A stretch of DNA of 55,276 nucleotides from Terriglobales bacterium (lineage in GTDB: Bacteria > Acidobacteriota > Terriglobia > Terriglobales > Acidobacteriaceae). The stretch's first letter is position 1; each line of letters opens with the position of its first letter. This document shows positions 7,036 to 16,413 of this stretch, piece after piece. The notes below the pieces were generated by a model. That model was not told the origin of the DNA. It was given only the letters and a program-made list of their open reading frames with translations, and searched no databases. The stretch is from the NCBI GenBank assembly GCA_035691485.1, contig DASSIZ010000082.1, forward strand, positions 1 to 55,276. The letters run 5' to 3'. Made by a program: the position numbers and the translations under genes.

Positions 7036-7251
7036 ATGAACGATACGCCTGGCATTAGCGTCGGTTCGCGGCGCAACGAAGATATCGCGCTCGACATGAT
7101 GAAGTTCATCGCCATGACGACCAGCTATGGCAAGACCGGCTCCGGCGTCACCGGATTCCAGGGCGGCCAGCCCGCCAAGCCGGCAGAATACGCCGACCAT
7201 CTGATTGACTTGTACGGACGCTGTTTGAGCGCGGTACTGGGCAAGAAGTAG
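7036..7251 (+). CDS. Small hypothetical protein
   Basis: 71 residues, preceded by GGGAGGAA. The sequence (NEDIALDMMKFIAMTTSYGKTGSGVTGF, then AEYADHLIDLYGRCLSAVLGKK) has no signal peptide or TM helix and contains a Gly/Gln-rich centre. I do not recognise a family with certainty. It is followed by a strong bidirectional terminator, so it is probably transcribed alone. The good ribosome site and codon use support a real gene. Confidence 0.65.
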   Translation: MNDTPGISVGSRRNEDIALDMMKFIAMTTSYGKTGSGVTGFQGGQPAKPAEYADHLIDLYGRCLSAVLGKK

Positions 7252-7295
7252 CGAATTGCGAATTGGGCGTCCGGAAGAAGACAGGTTCAAAAATA

Positions 7296-7325
7296 AAAAG
7301 CCGCGGCCAGAACCGCGGCTCTTTT
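7296..7325. terminator. Bidirectional rho-independent terminator
   Basis: AAAAAG CCGCGG-CCAGAA-CCGCGG CTCTTTTCT: an 8-bp stem (AGCCGCGG/CCGCGGCT) with T-rich flanks on both strands, between the convergent 7036-7251 gene and the histone-like gene. Confidence 0.75.
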
Positions 7326-7398
7326 CTCTCTTCGCAAAACGTTCTACGACTCGCGCTGTCCAGCGTGAAACGCGAAACTCGAAACGTGGCACCAGTGG

Positions 7399-7830
7399 TT
7401 AACGGCGCTTGCGGCCGCGCCCGCCTTTTTTCCGGGCGCCGCCCTTCTTTTTCGCGCCGCCCTTCTTCTTCGCCCCACCTTTCTTTTTCGCGCTTTTCTT
7501 GCGAGCGGCGCCGGCCTTCTTGCGCGCGCCTCCGCCCCGGCGCGCGGCGGATTTCTTCTTGGCGCCACCCTTCTTTTTCGCGCCGCCCTTCTTGCGCGCC
7601 GCTTTCTTGCGGCCGCCGCCACCGCCTTCGCCGCCACCTCCGCCGGAGGTGCCTGCGCCACCGGTGGGCGGGCCGCCAACGGCGGGCGTTGAGGTCATGG
7701 CGCCTGCCGGCTCTTCTTCTTCCTCTTCTTCTTCCTCGAAATCCTCTTCCAGATTTTCACCATAAGAGCCGGTTTCGCCAAACTCATCCATCTCGTCGTC
7801 GCGTCCGTAAAGAATCACGTCGTCGTACAT
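7399..7830 (-). CDS. Histone H1-like protein with acidic head and Lys/Arg-rich tail
   Basis: 143 residues from the ATG at 7830, which follows GGGAGG at good distance. Charge is sharply split: residues 1-40 are acidic with a run of Glu (about 33-40), 41-73 is a Gly/Pro/Thr linker ending in poly-Gly, and 74-143 is almost all Lys, Arg, Ala and Gly in repeated AKKKGG / ARKK units. Such tails bind DNA in bacterial H1-like proteins and in SWIB- or HupB-type extensions. The acidic head could mask the tail or bind another partner; that is inference. The repeats are reflected in DNA as iterated CTTCTTTTTCGCGCC-like units, so replication slippage could vary its length. Confidence 0.7.
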   Translation of the reverse strand: MYDDVILYGRDDEMDEFGETGSYGENLEEDFEEEEEEEEEPAGAMTSTPAVGGPPTGGAGTSGGGGGEGGGGGRKKAARKKGGAKKKGGAKKKSAARRGGGARKKAGAARKKSAKKKGGAKKKGGAKKKGGARKKGGRGRKRR

Positions 7831-7937
7831 GTATCCTCCCAATTGGCGAGCGCGGCGTTACTGACACCGAGGCAGCTCGCGGTTGTGCCCGGTCAATGCA
7901 ACAGAGCCGATGAATGCTGACCAAAAAACCGCGGCGG

Positions 7938-7943
7938 ATTATA
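7938..7943 (-). promoter_or_regulatory. Putative -10 box for the histone-like gene
   Basis: TATAAT on the minus strand, 108 bp upstream of the start codon, in the 214-bp gap shared with the transglycosylase gene. No strong -35 is visible. Confidence 0.4.
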
Positions 7944-8043
7944 GCACAGCAATTTTTCGCTTCACCACCAGCGCTTGCATGGATGCGGAACTTTGAGGGC
8001 AGAGATGCACAGCGAACGGCTTCGGGAGGGCGTGCCGAGGAAA

Positions 8044-9927
8044 CTAAGGAGTGCGGATGACAAGCACGTCGCCGGCCTTCAGACTGGATACCTTGTTGTC
8101 CCGGCGGAGAGCGGCGACGGTGGTGTTGTATCGGTTGGCGATGCTGAAAAGGGTTTCGCCGGGCTTGACCTTGTGACGCAGCATCCGCCCGTTGGAAGCT
8201 TGCAAGCTGCTGACATTCTTCAACTTAGGCGTCCTGCCTCCGGCTGTTTCCCGCTTCGCTTCGGCCCTGCCGGCAATCGGCCGATAGACACGCAGGGTTT
8301 GCCCGGCGCGCACCTGGTTACCGTGGATCCGGTTCCATTTGCGGATCTTTTCCGCGGGAACGCCAAAATCGTCCGCGATAGAGAGAACCGTGTCCCCCTT
8401 GCGGGCTTTGTAGAGGGTCGGGCGCTTGGCGTACGCGACATCACCTCCACCGCTCGCCGCGTGCCGCCCCGGAGCAACCGGAATGATCAGCTTCGAATCG
8501 GCGCCGACCTCTCCGTCCCGAAGATTGTTGACTTGGGCGATGGCATTGGAAGTGGTGTGATACTGGCGCGCGATGTCGGCCAGCGTCTCCCCTTTGTTCA
8601 CCTTGTGATACCGCCACGCCACGCGCATGTCTTTGGGAATCGCGGCGATGGTTTGCTGATACTTGCTGGCCGTGCCGGCCGGCAGCCTTAGGGAGAAGGT
8701 CCCGTCTTTGGGGGTGGTCATCCGCAACAGACTGGGATTGAGTTCCTGCAGCGTAGCCACGCTGGTGTCCACGCACTCAGCGACCAGACGGAGATCCACC
8801 GGGTAGTTGATCTCTACACGATCGGCGCGAAGCGGCGGTTCTGCCTCCAGGTGGTCGAGCCCGTACTGCGTTGGATTCTTGGCCATGATGGCAACCGCCA
8901 GAATGATGGGGACGTAATTGCGTGTCTCCTTCGGGAGGACACCCCGGCGGTAGAGCTGCCAGAAGTCGGCATATCCGGTGCGCTGTACTGCCGACTGCAC
9001 CGTTCCCGGCCCGGAGTTGTAGGCAGCCATGGCCAGGTACCAGTCGCCAAACTGGTTATACAGGTCCTTTAAGTGCCGTGCCGCGGCGTGAGTAGACTTC
9101 TCCGGGTCCTGGCGATCGTCCAGCCACCAGTTACGCTGCAGACCATACCCCGAGGCTCGGCTCGCCATGAATTGCCACATGCCGCGCGCGCCGGCGCGCG
9201 ACAATGCCAGCGGGTGGAACCCGGATTCGGCTTCGGCAAGGTAGATAAGATCTTGCGGCACGCCCTCCTGGCTGAGGATGCGCAGAATCATCTCGCGATA
9301 GCGGCCGGAGCGGATCAACGCATGCTCCAGCGTGCCGCGTCCGTGCGTGGAAAAATAGCTGATGTAGCGGGCGACCTCGTCGTTAATCACCAGCGGCAGG
9401 TCGGAATGGATGTCCTTGATTTCCCTCTCGGCCCGGGCGCGAACATTCGGATCAACCGGGAACGTAACCTCGTTCGCTTCGTCGATAGGCGCGGGCTCTG
9501 ACTTCTGCTCGGTAAAGCCGTCTCCGGCCTTCAAGGCCACAAGTTCAAGGTTATTTACGCCCTCGACGAGCTTATCGAATTCCTGCTGTAGGCGGTCGTT
9601 GCCGTGGATGTCCTGTCCCGACGCCAACAGCAGGTCAAAGGCGCGATCAAAATTGTCCTTGGCGGCATCAAGGTGTCCGGCGGTGTAGTTGGTCAAACCC
9701 GCCTGGTATTCCTTGTCAACCTTGGCAATGAGTGCGTCGACGGGATCGACTTTGGGCTGGACCTTTTCTTCAATCTTGCGCGGCGGAGCCGGTTGCACGG
9801 TCGGCAGGCTGGGAGCCATGGCCTGCACTGGCGGAGCGGCTGTCGTCTGCTTGGTCTCCTCGGTCTTGCAGGAGAGCAGCGACAGGCAAACCGCGCCGGC
9901 GATTGGAAAGGACCAGTACCTATGCAT
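8044..9927 (-). CDS. MltD-like lytic transglycosylase lipoprotein with three LysM domains
   Basis: 627 residues. A lipoprotein signal ends in LSLLSC (C20). After a low-complexity linker and a helical region (60-140) comes an SLT domain: LIYLAEAESGFHPLALSRAGARGMWQFM, with catalytic Glu in AES (E234), then AAYNSGPGTV. Three LysM repeats follow (VNKGETLADIARQYHTT, ARKGDTVLSIADDFGVP, VKPGETLFSIANRYNTT, about 420-620). It should be anchored in the outer membrane, bind peptidoglycan and cleave its glycan strands to 1,6-anhydro products during wall turnover. Start chosen at 9927 because it begins the signal peptide; the upstream in-frame stretch lacks one. Confidence 0.92.
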   Translation of the reverse strand: MHRYWSFPIAGAVCLSLLSCKTEETKQTTAAPPVQAMAPSLPTVQPAPPRKIEEKVQPKVDPVDALIAKVDKEYQAGLTNYTAGHLDAAKDNFDRAFDLLLASGQDIHGNDRLQQEFDKLVEGVNNLELVALKAGDGFTEQKSEPAPIDEANEVTFPVDPNVRARAEREIKDIHSDLPLVINDEVARYISYFSTHGRGTLEHALIRSGRYREMILRILSQEGVPQDLIYLAEAESGFHPLALSRAGARGMWQFMASRASGYGLQRNWWLDDRQDPEKSTHAAARHLKDLYNQFGDWYLAMAAYNSGPGTVQSAVQRTGYADFWQLYRRGVLPKETRNYVPIILAVAIMAKNPTQYGLDHLEAEPPLRADRVEINYPVDLRLVAECVDTSVATLQELNPSLLRMTTPKDGTFSLRLPAGTASKYQQTIAAIPKDMRVAWRYHKVNKGETLADIARQYHTTSNAIAQVNNLRDGEVGADSKLIIPVAPGRHAASGGGDVAYAKRPTLYKARKGDTVLSIADDFGVPAEKIRKWNRIHGNQVRAGQTLRVYRPIAGRAEAKRETAGGRTPKLKNVSSLQASNGRMLRHKVKPGETLFSIANRYNTTVAALRRDNKVSSLKAGDVLVIRTP

Positions 9928-10065
9928 GCAACCTCGTGAGAAGCGCGTTCCGGGTCGATCCCTCCGGGGCGGCCATCCAGCCCGCAAAATCGTATCGTGG
10001 TCGTGAGCGGCGGGTCAATCGAGAGAACATCTTACCGGCACCCGAAAGGACAAGCCCGGCCGGGT

Positions 10066-11256
10066 TTACGCACTTCCCAGAGCCTGCTCGAGATCGGTCA
10101 CCAGATCTGCTGCTTCTTCGATGCCCACCGAGAGTCTCACCGTTGCCGCGGAAACCCCCAACAGTTCCAATTGCTTGTCGGTTAAACCGACGTGGGACGA
10201 GAGCAGGGGATAGGACACGGTGGATTCCACCCCGCCCAGGCTGGTCGCCAGGTACCACAGCTTCAGGGAATCGATGAACCGTTCTGCCGCCGGGCCTCCG
10301 CCCTTAGCGTCGAAGGAAACCATCATGCCGAAATCATTCATTTGACGGCGTGCGATTTCATGGCCGGGGTCCTCGTCGAAACCGGGATAGAACACCCGCT
10401 CTACCTTCGGGTGATGGCGCAGGGCCTCGGCGATGGCGCGAGCGTTGGAGCAGGCGCGGTCAACCCGGATCTGCAGGGTTTTCAAACCCCGAATCAGCAG
10501 GAACGAACCGAACGGATCCAGGCAGCCCCCGGTGTACTTCACCATCTCGCGGATGGTGTCCAGCCACTTGCTGCTTCCCGCAACCGCGCCCGCAGTCAGG
10601 TCGTTATGTCCGGCCAGGTACTTGGTCGCTGAGTGCAGGGTTATGTCGGCGCCCAGCTCCAGCGGCTTTTGCAGGATCGGCGTGCCGAAGGTGCTGTCGA
10701 CCGCGACAGTGATGCCGCGCCGGTGAGCCAAGCCGGACAAGTGGGCGATATCGGCGCAGCGCAGCGTCGGATTCGTCGGCGTCTCCAGGAACAACAGCCT
10801 CGTGCGCTCGGAAAAATAGCTTTCGATTTTGTTCAGATCTTGGAACGATACCAACCGGATCCGAATTCCAAACCGCGGCAAAACTGTCTGAAAGAGCTTG
10901 GTCGTGCCGCCGTAGATGTCGAGCATGGAGATAATCTCGTCGCCGCTTTCGCATAGGGCCATGAACATAGCCAGCTCCGCCGCCATGCCACTCGAGGTCA
11001 CCACGCATGATTCTGCGTGTTCCAGCGCCGCGATCTTCTGTTCGGCGACGGTCGTGGTGGGGTTCGCGTAGCGTGAATACATGTACGCCTTCGATTTCCC
11101 CTCGGCGTATCGGCGGAGCTCCTCCAGGCTGGGCATCACGAAAACGGAGGTCTGGGCAATGTCGGTGACCAGGCTTTCGTTGGTTCCGTGACGCTCCTCG
11201 CCCGCGTGGATGCAGTGGGTCGCATCTGCGAAGCAGGGCTTGGCTTGTTCTGGCAT
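10066..11256 (-). CDS. Cys/Met-metabolism PLP-dependent enzyme (trans-sulfuration family)
   Basis: 396 residues, the normal length. Family landmarks: YSRYANPTTTVAEQKIAALE, TSSGMAA, DIYGGTTKLF, ETPTNPTLR, VDSTFGTP and the PLP lysine in HSATKYLAGHNDLTAG (K212). Enzymes of this family include cystathionine gamma-synthase, cystathionine beta/gamma-lyase, O-acetylhomoserine sulfhydrylase and methionine gamma-lyase; the subtype is not decidable by eye. The start at 11256 gives the usual N-terminus; a further ATG at 11301 would add a hydrophobic stretch that is not typical. It stands alone between two minus-strand genes. Confidence 0.9.
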   Translation of the reverse strand: MPEQAKPCFADATHCIHAGEERHGTNESLVTDIAQTSVFVMPSLEELRRYAEGKSKAYMYSRYANPTTTVAEQKIAALEHAESCVVTSSGMAAELAMFMALCESGDEIISMLDIYGGTTKLFQTVLPRFGIRIRLVSFQDLNKIESYFSERTRLLFLETPTNPTLRCADIAHLSGLAHRRGITVAVDSTFGTPILQKPLELGADITLHSATKYLAGHNDLTAGAVAGSSKWLDTIREMVKYTGGCLDPFGSFLLIRGLKTLQIRVDRACSNARAIAEALRHHPKVERVFYPGFDEDPGHEIARRQMNDFGMMVSFDAKGGGPAAERFIDSLKLWYLATSLGGVESTVSYPLLSSHVGLTDKQLELLGVSAATVRLSVGIEEAADLVTDLEQALGSA

Positions 11257-11316
11257 AAGCAGGAATGGTAAATGCGCGGGACGGAAGCACAAAGCAAACA
11301 ACCATGCCGCGGCGAG

Positions 11317-11346
11317 AAAAAGGCTCCGGTGGTCGCGCCCGGAGCC
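11317..11346 (-). terminator. Rho-independent terminator of the TonB receptor gene
   Basis: GGCTCCGG / CCGGAGCC stem (8 bp, 9-nt loop) followed by five T's on the minus strand, 20 bp after the receptor stop. Confidence 0.75.
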
Positions 11347-11366
11347 TGCAGCTCAAAACTTAGTCT

Positions 11367-14300
11367 TTACCAGGTCAGCTTGAGTGCGAACTGAAACTGG
11401 CGCGGATCGAAGGCAGCGGTCGGACGGCCCGCCTCGGTGTACAGCGGATTGACGTCGGCGACGTTGAATTTGTTGACCAGGTTAAAGATGTCCACAATGG
11501 CGTCCAACCCGATTCGCTCGGTGATCGCAATGCGACGCGCCACCCGCAGATCGTTGAAAAGGGTGTAGGGCTTGTTGAACTGGTTCCGCCCCTCGTTGCC
11601 GTCGAAGCTGCCGTTGGCCGGACAGGGCAACTGGAACGCCACCCCGGCTATAAACGGCGAGGTAAAAGCCTGGTCGCCGCACGCAGTGACCGGCGCATTC
11701 GGAGCCACGATGTTGGGCCGGGCCGAATTGGGTGCGAATTGGAAGTTGCGCGTGGAAACTGCGGTGAAGACCGTGAACGGCCGGCCCGACGCCACTTCGA
11801 TGATGGGGGAGAAGGTCCAGTCGCTGCCGAGCTTGCTGATGAATCCACTGCCGCTCCGCTTTCCTGTCTGGTAGACGCCACTGAAAACGAAGCGGTGCCG
11901 CTGATCGAAGGTGGAATTGGACCGCTCGGCGCGCAGGTCGTATGCGTCCTGGGGCGACAGCGGCGATTCCAGGTCGGTGGAATCGTCAATGGCGTGCGAC
12001 CAGGTGTAGGACGCCAGGAACTCATAGTGGTTGCTGAAGCGCTTGCGCAGGTTCACGGTGAGCGCGTGATAGACCGAGCTGCCGCTGGAATGCTGGGCCG
12101 CCATGTCGGCGAAGGGGATGGTAGGCAGCGGCTTGCCGGAGGCATCCACCCCCAGCCCTTTCGACGCCAGGAACGCGGCTGTGAACGCGGTGCAGTTGGT
12201 GGTCGTGCCGACTGCCGGCACCACGCTGAACCAGGGCACCAGCGCCGGATTCATGCCCGAAGGCCGGAAGAAATTAGCCAGCGTGGCCGGCACCACCGTC
12301 TTGCCGCCGATAATGCCGCAATCCTGGACCGCCAGGGCATTCAACGGATTCAGAGGTGAGCCGCCGTCGTTGATGTAGTTGGCCCACACCAGATCGCCGT
12401 GGGGAGTATTGGAATTGACCGGCCGGTTTAGATGGCGGCCGCCGTTGAAGTTGTAGGCGATGTTCACGGCGTAGCCGTTACCCAAGTCGTGTTCCACCGA
12501 CAGGTTCGCCTGGTTGGAATAGGCGTACTGGAAATTGCTCGACAGCGGGAACCCGAAAGGCAGGAAGCCCAGCGGCGTCGGGAAACTCACATTGGGTGCC
12601 ACTGGAATTGCCGGAGCCAGGTAGTTTTGGTTGATCCACAGTGAATTCGGCAGATCGGCGGTGAAGCGCTGCTGGGCGGGGTTGTAACCAAACGCGTCCG
12701 AGAATGAACCGAACGGTCCCAGGCAGCTTTTCACCGTTCCTTGGAACGTGCTGGTGGCCGTCATCCCGCCCACGATCGTCTTGACGGGATTCGCTGGATC
12801 AGGAGCGCCGCACGGGTTGGTACCGAGCAGCAGAACCTGCGGGGTTCCCGCCCCGTCGGTGGCCTGCGCGAGGAACTGCAGGCCGAGCAGCGGATGATCG
12901 TAGAACAAACCATACGATGCGCGGACCACCGTCTTGCCGTCTTTCCACGGGTCCCACGCGACACCTATGCGAGGGGCGACATTGTTGTTGTCCTGCGGGA
13001 TGCCGTTGGCGAGACCGAGCGCCTTGTACGCCGGTACCGAGATGGCGTTCAACGCAGGCGATCCCGGAACCAATTCCACGTCATAGCGGACGCCGTAGTT
13101 CAATGTCAGGTTCGGCTTGACGCGCCATGAGTCCTGGATGAAGAACCCCAGTGGCGTGTTGACGAACTCCGCATGCGGATTCCCAATGCCCTGGATGAAA
13201 TTCTGCGGGATCCCCATGCCGTACGCCTGCACCGCGCTTAAACTGGGAAATACCAGCCCCGGCAGGACGTTCTGCAGACTTGACGGCGCCGATAATTCGT
13301 CAAAATTGTAGACACCGCCGAAATTGACTGTGAAATCGGCGACCACCGGAAGCCGGTTGAAGTCACCGCCGAACTTGATGGCGTGGCTGCCCACCGACCA
13401 GGTGAAACTGTCGGTGAACTGGTAACGCTTTTCCGTGCGCCGGATGAAGGAAAACGGCTCGCGTCCAATGAAAGCGAAACCCGCTATGTTGACGGCGGCA
13501 TTCGGGCCGGTTGGAGTCAAAGTGTTGAAGTCAAACAGCAGGCCGCGGCGCGCATACTGAAACCGGAACTCGTTGATCTTGTTGTTGCTCAGCGCCGCCG
13601 TCTCTTGCGCGGTGATGGCAAAATCGCGAAACTGCTGCAGCGCGGTGCGCGAGTACCCGTTCTGGCCGAAGTTTTGGTTTTGCCCCTGTACCTGGATTCC
13701 GTTGACCGTGCTCGGACTCACGTTGGCGCGCAACATGAGTTGGTTGTTGGCGCTGAGTTTCTGGTCCAGGCGCAAGGAATAAATGCTGGTGCCTTCGAAT
13801 ACGGGATAGTTGCCCTCTTGGTTGAGCAGCGGCATAAATGACGCCGGCAGCGGAGCGCCGGAGGTGGGGAAAAGATTCAGTGCCGGGAAATGCCCGGCGG
13901 CGGCTACTCCCGCTGGAAGTACGCCATTGATCGCGATACCCGCGCCCCCGCCGGCCAATGCCAGGTAGTTGCCCACCAAGGTATTGGCTGTCGTCCGGAC
14001 CAGCACGCTCGGGTTGGTAAGATAACCCACAAGCGTCGGACTCTGCAGGAAAGCGGCTTGGGTCGGCGTCAACTGCAGCGTTCCCAGCGGCGTCGGAATC
14101 GGCAAAAGCCCGAAATTGTCGGCGCCGATGGTCGAGAAGCCAGTCTCGTGCCGCCGCGTGGTTTCAAACGAAAAGTAATAAAACGTCTTGTCTTTCCGAA
14201 TCGCGCCGCCCGCCGTGGCGCCCGCCTGGACCCTGGTGTAGGCCGGGTTCGACACGTTGCTGAACGGATTCACCGCCTGAAAATCGCGATTGCGCAGGTA

Positions 14301-15065
14301 GCCGTAGAGGCTGCCGTGGAAGTCGTTGCTGCCGGAACGGGTGATGATGTTGACTACGCCGCCGGACGCCCGGCCATACTCGGCCGCGTAGCCGTTGGTC
14401 ATGATCTGGAATTCCTGTACCGCCTCCTGCGAAACCGTGGACCGGATGCCGTTCGTGGAATTGTCCACCGCGTCGGTGCCATCCACGTTGACCAGGTTGG
14501 CGCGCGCGCGCTGTCCGCCGAAGTTCAGCCCCGAGGTTGGCGCGGCTCCGATGCTGGGAGCGGTGTCGCGCGCCAGCTTGGAATCCGTCAGCGCGAAGTT
14601 GATGTAGTTGCGCCCGTTGATCGGCAGGTTCTCGATGCGCTCCTGGTCGATGGTCGTGGTGGAGACGGTGCGCTGCGTCTCAATCAGCTCCGCTTCGGCG
14701 CTCACGTTGACGACGGACTCCACCGCCGCCACACGCAAAGTCATCGGCACCTCGGCCGTCTGTCCGATGGTCAATGTAACGTCCCTCGCCACCGTCTTCG
14801 CGAACCCGGGCGCCTGCACCGTGATCGTGTACTGCCCCGGGGGGATGGCCAGGATCTGATACTCGCCTTCGACGTTATTGGTGGCGACACGCTCCGTGTT
14901 TCTCGCGTCGTCACGTGCAGTAACGGTCGCGTTCTTTACCACCGCGCCTTTGGGATCTTTCACGGTGACATGAAGCTGCGCTGTCGCAGCTGATTGCGCG
15001 GCGGCGTCGCCCGCCATCAGCAACATCACAAAAATCACCAGGCATGCCTTCATAGCTTGCGTCAT
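11367..15065 (-). CDS. Oar-like TonB-dependent receptor with carboxypeptidase-regulatory domain
   Basis: 1,232 residues. A Sec signal peptide (KACLVIFVMLLMAGDAAAQ) leads to a beta-sandwich carboxypeptidase-regulatory domain at about 25-110 (LHVTVKDPKGAVVKNATVTARD, YTITVQAPGF), a plug domain (NLPINGRNYINFALTDS, VDGTDAVDNSTNGIRSTVSQEAVQEFQIMTNGYAAEYGRASGGVVNIITRSG) and a long beta barrel ending in the outer-membrane signature aromatic (FALKLTW). Such receptors are expanded in Acidobacteriota and are thought to take up oligosaccharides or peptides, energised by TonB-ExbBD. Substrate unknown. ATGs at 15065 or 15053 fit the signal peptide; the upstream frame (to 15137) does not. Confidence 0.92.
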   Translation of the reverse strand: MTQAMKACLVIFVMLLMAGDAAAQSAATAQLHVTVKDPKGAVVKNATVTARDDARNTERVATNNVEGEYQILAIPPGQYTITVQAPGFAKTVARDVTLTIGQTAEVPMTLRVAAVESVVNVSAEAELIETQRTVSTTTIDQERIENLPINGRNYINFALTDSKLARDTAPSIGAAPTSGLNFGGQRARANLVNVDGTDAVDNSTNGIRSTVSQEAVQEFQIMTNGYAAEYGRASGGVVNIITRSGSNDFHGSLYGYLRNRDFQAVNPFSNVSNPAYTRVQAGATAGGAIRKDKTFYYFSFETTRRHETGFSTIGADNFGLLPIPTPLGTLQLTPTQAAFLQSPTLVGYLTNPSVLVRTTANTLVGNYLALAGGGAGIAINGVLPAGVAAAGHFPALNLFPTSGAPLPASFMPLLNQEGNYPVFEGTSIYSLRLDQKLSANNQLMLRANVSPSTVNGIQVQGQNQNFGQNGYSRTALQQFRDFAITAQETAALSNNKINEFRFQYARRGLLFDFNTLTPTGPNAAVNIAGFAFIGREPFSFIRRTEKRYQFTDSFTWSVGSHAIKFGGDFNRLPVVADFTVNFGGVYNFDELSAPSSLQNVLPGLVFPSLSAVQAYGMGIPQNFIQGIGNPHAEFVNTPLGFFIQDSWRVKPNLTLNYGVRYDVELVPGSPALNAISVPAYKALGLANGIPQDNNNVAPRIGVAWDPWKDGKTVVRASYGLFYDHPLLGLQFLAQATDGAGTPQVLLLGTNPCGAPDPANPVKTIVGGMTATSTFQGTVKSCLGPFGSFSDAFGYNPAQQRFTADLPNSLWINQNYLAPAIPVAPNVSFPTPLGFLPFGFPLSSNFQYAYSNQANLSVEHDLGNGYAVNIAYNFNGGRHLNRPVNSNTPHGDLVWANYINDGGSPLNPLNALAVQDCGIIGGKTVVPATLANFFRPSGMNPALVPWFSVVPAVGTTTNCTAFTAAFLASKGLGVDASGKPLPTIPFADMAAQHSSGSSVYHALTVNLRKRFSNHYEFLASYTWSHAIDDSTDLESPLSPQDAYDLRAERSNSTFDQRHRFVFSGVYQTGKRSGSGFISKLGSDWTFSPIIEVASGRPFTVFTAVSTRNFQFAPNSARPNIVAPNAPVTACGDQAFTSPFIAGVAFQLPCPANGSFDGNEGRNQFNKPYTLFNDLRVARRIAITERIGLDAIVDIFNLVNKFNVADVNPLYTEAGRPTAAFDPRQFQFALKLTW

Positions 15066-15278
15066 CACCAACCCGCCTTTCGCACGCTGAACGAACACAC
15101 CGGAGAACATGTCGTCGGTCGGCCGACTCCCAGCCATAGGTAAGAAATTGACTCTGGTGCAGGCAATGTTGCAGGGTTTTACATCAGAAGGTACTCGGAA
15201 GGCAAGCCTAGGTATTCACTCAAGCCCCTCTTTTAGCTTGACCGGGAAATTCGCAACCACTCGATGCGTATCCTGGGT

Positions 15279-16217
15279 CTAAGACGCTAACGTCGTTGGA
15301 TCCAACTTGATTCCGTCTTCTTGCCGGCTCGGTGTGCGCAGCGCCCATGCCATGCGCGGCGTTTTGTGCGCCAGTCCAAAACATCCCTTCGCATCCAGCA
15401 GGATCAGGCCGCCGTGCCCGTGCAAGCGGCTGTGCAAGTAGTGAATTGCCGCCGCTGCGACCTTTTTTGGGTGCCCGCCTGCCATGACCTGGTCCGCCGC
15501 CCACTTCGCCAGCACCAGTTTCATCATCGGCTCGCCCCAGCCGGTGGTCGAGCACGCGGCACTTTCATTGTCGGCGAAGCACCCGCAGCCGATCAGGGAC
15601 GAATCGCCGACACGCCCCGGCGTCTTGTTCAGCGTGCCTCCGGTGGAGGTCCCCGCGGCAATGTTGCCGCCGGCATCCAGCGCGACTGCCCCCACGGTGT
15701 CGTGCGAGGTGGTCGGCGAAGCAAAAATCTCGTGCTTCTCGCCCGCCACCTCCTTCTTCTGAGATTGTTTCAGACGCTCGACTTCCCGCGGAATCACCAA
15801 CTCCTCGTTCGCGCAAAGCTCGATGCCATGTGCCTGCGCAAATTCTTCCGCTCCCTGCGCCACCAGGTAAACGTGCACGCTCTCTTCCAGCACCTTGCGG
15901 GCGGCATGGATGGCATTCCGAATGTGCTCGACGCAGCCCACCCCGCCGGCGCGCAGCGTCCGTCCGTCCATCATTAGGGCATCGAGTTGCACGCGACCGT
16001 CGCGAGTGAGGAAGCTTCCCCTTCCCGCATCAAACGTCTCATCGTCTTCCATGACGACGATGGCCGCCTCCACCGCATCCAGTGCCGACCCGCCGCGCTC
16101 CAGCACATGCCACCCGGTATCCGCGGCTTTGCGGACGCCCTTCCGATGGGCTTCGACCATGTCTTCGGGAATTGCCCACGCGCCGCCGTGGATCAACAGA
16201 ATCGGTTGTTCTGACAA
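15279..16217 (-). CDS. Isoaspartyl peptidase / plant-type L-asparaginase
   Basis: 312 residues from a TTG start at 16217, chosen because GGAGGAG lies 6 nt upstream and the family N-terminus (PILLIHGGAWAI) begins there; the open frame further upstream is repeat DNA. The Ntn-hydrolase signature is clear: SHDTVGAVALD, where autoproteolysis before T174 would expose the catalytic threonine, then GTSTGGTLNKTPGRVGDSSLIGCG, the substrate loop. These enzymes remove isoaspartyl residues from dipeptides and deamidate asparagine. It stands alone, 62 bp upstream (in its own direction) of nothing but repeats. Confidence 0.92.
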   Translation of the reverse strand: MSEQPILLIHGGAWAIPEDMVEAHRKGVRKAADTGWHVLERGGSALDAVEAAIVVMEDDETFDAGRGSFLTRDGRVQLDALMMDGRTLRAGGVGCVEHIRNAIHAARKVLEESVHVYLVAQGAEEFAQAHGIELCANEELVIPREVERLKQSQKKEVAGEKHEIFASPTTSHDTVGAVALDAGGNIAAGTSTGGTLNKTPGRVGDSSLIGCGCFADNESAACSTTGWGEPMMKLVLAKWAADQVMAGGHPKKVAAAAIHYLHSRLHGHGGLILLDAKGCFGLAHKTPRMAWALRTPSRQEDGIKLDPTTLAS

Positions 16218-16280
16218 ACAAACTCCTCCGCCGTGCCCGTTGTTTTCACGCGGAACTTGGCATGATAGCGCAGAATGTGT

Positions 16281-16396
16281 AGCCCACGGCGCAAGCCGCG
16301 GGGGCATAGCCGCCGGAGGCGGCGCCAGAGTGTGCAGCCCACGGCGTAAGCCGTGGGTCAGCAGAGCAAACCATCCCAGCCCCGCCGGGGCGAAAC
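16281..16396. repeat. Paired REP/BIME-like palindromes
   Basis: Two copies of a 20-bp palindrome (CCCACGGCGCAAGCCGCGGG at 16283-16302; CCCACGGCGTAAGCCGTGGG at 16338-16357) flank a GCCGCCGGAGGCGGC palindrome, followed by AGCCCCGCCGGGGCGA. The same modules recur near 41,188 and 47,883. This fills most of the gap between the peptidase and the phosphatidyltransferase. Confidence 0.8.
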
Positions 16397-16413
16397 GTCT
16401 GTAATAGCTTGTC

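Noticed and set aside
7263-7913. Open frame antisense to the histone-like gene
   Set aside because: Arg/Ser/Pro repeats are the mirror of the Lys/Ala-coding units; no ribosome site.
13890-14993. A 367-codon open frame antisense to the TonB receptor
   Set aside because: Composition is Arg/Gly/Ala noise; the plug domain is encoded on the other strand.
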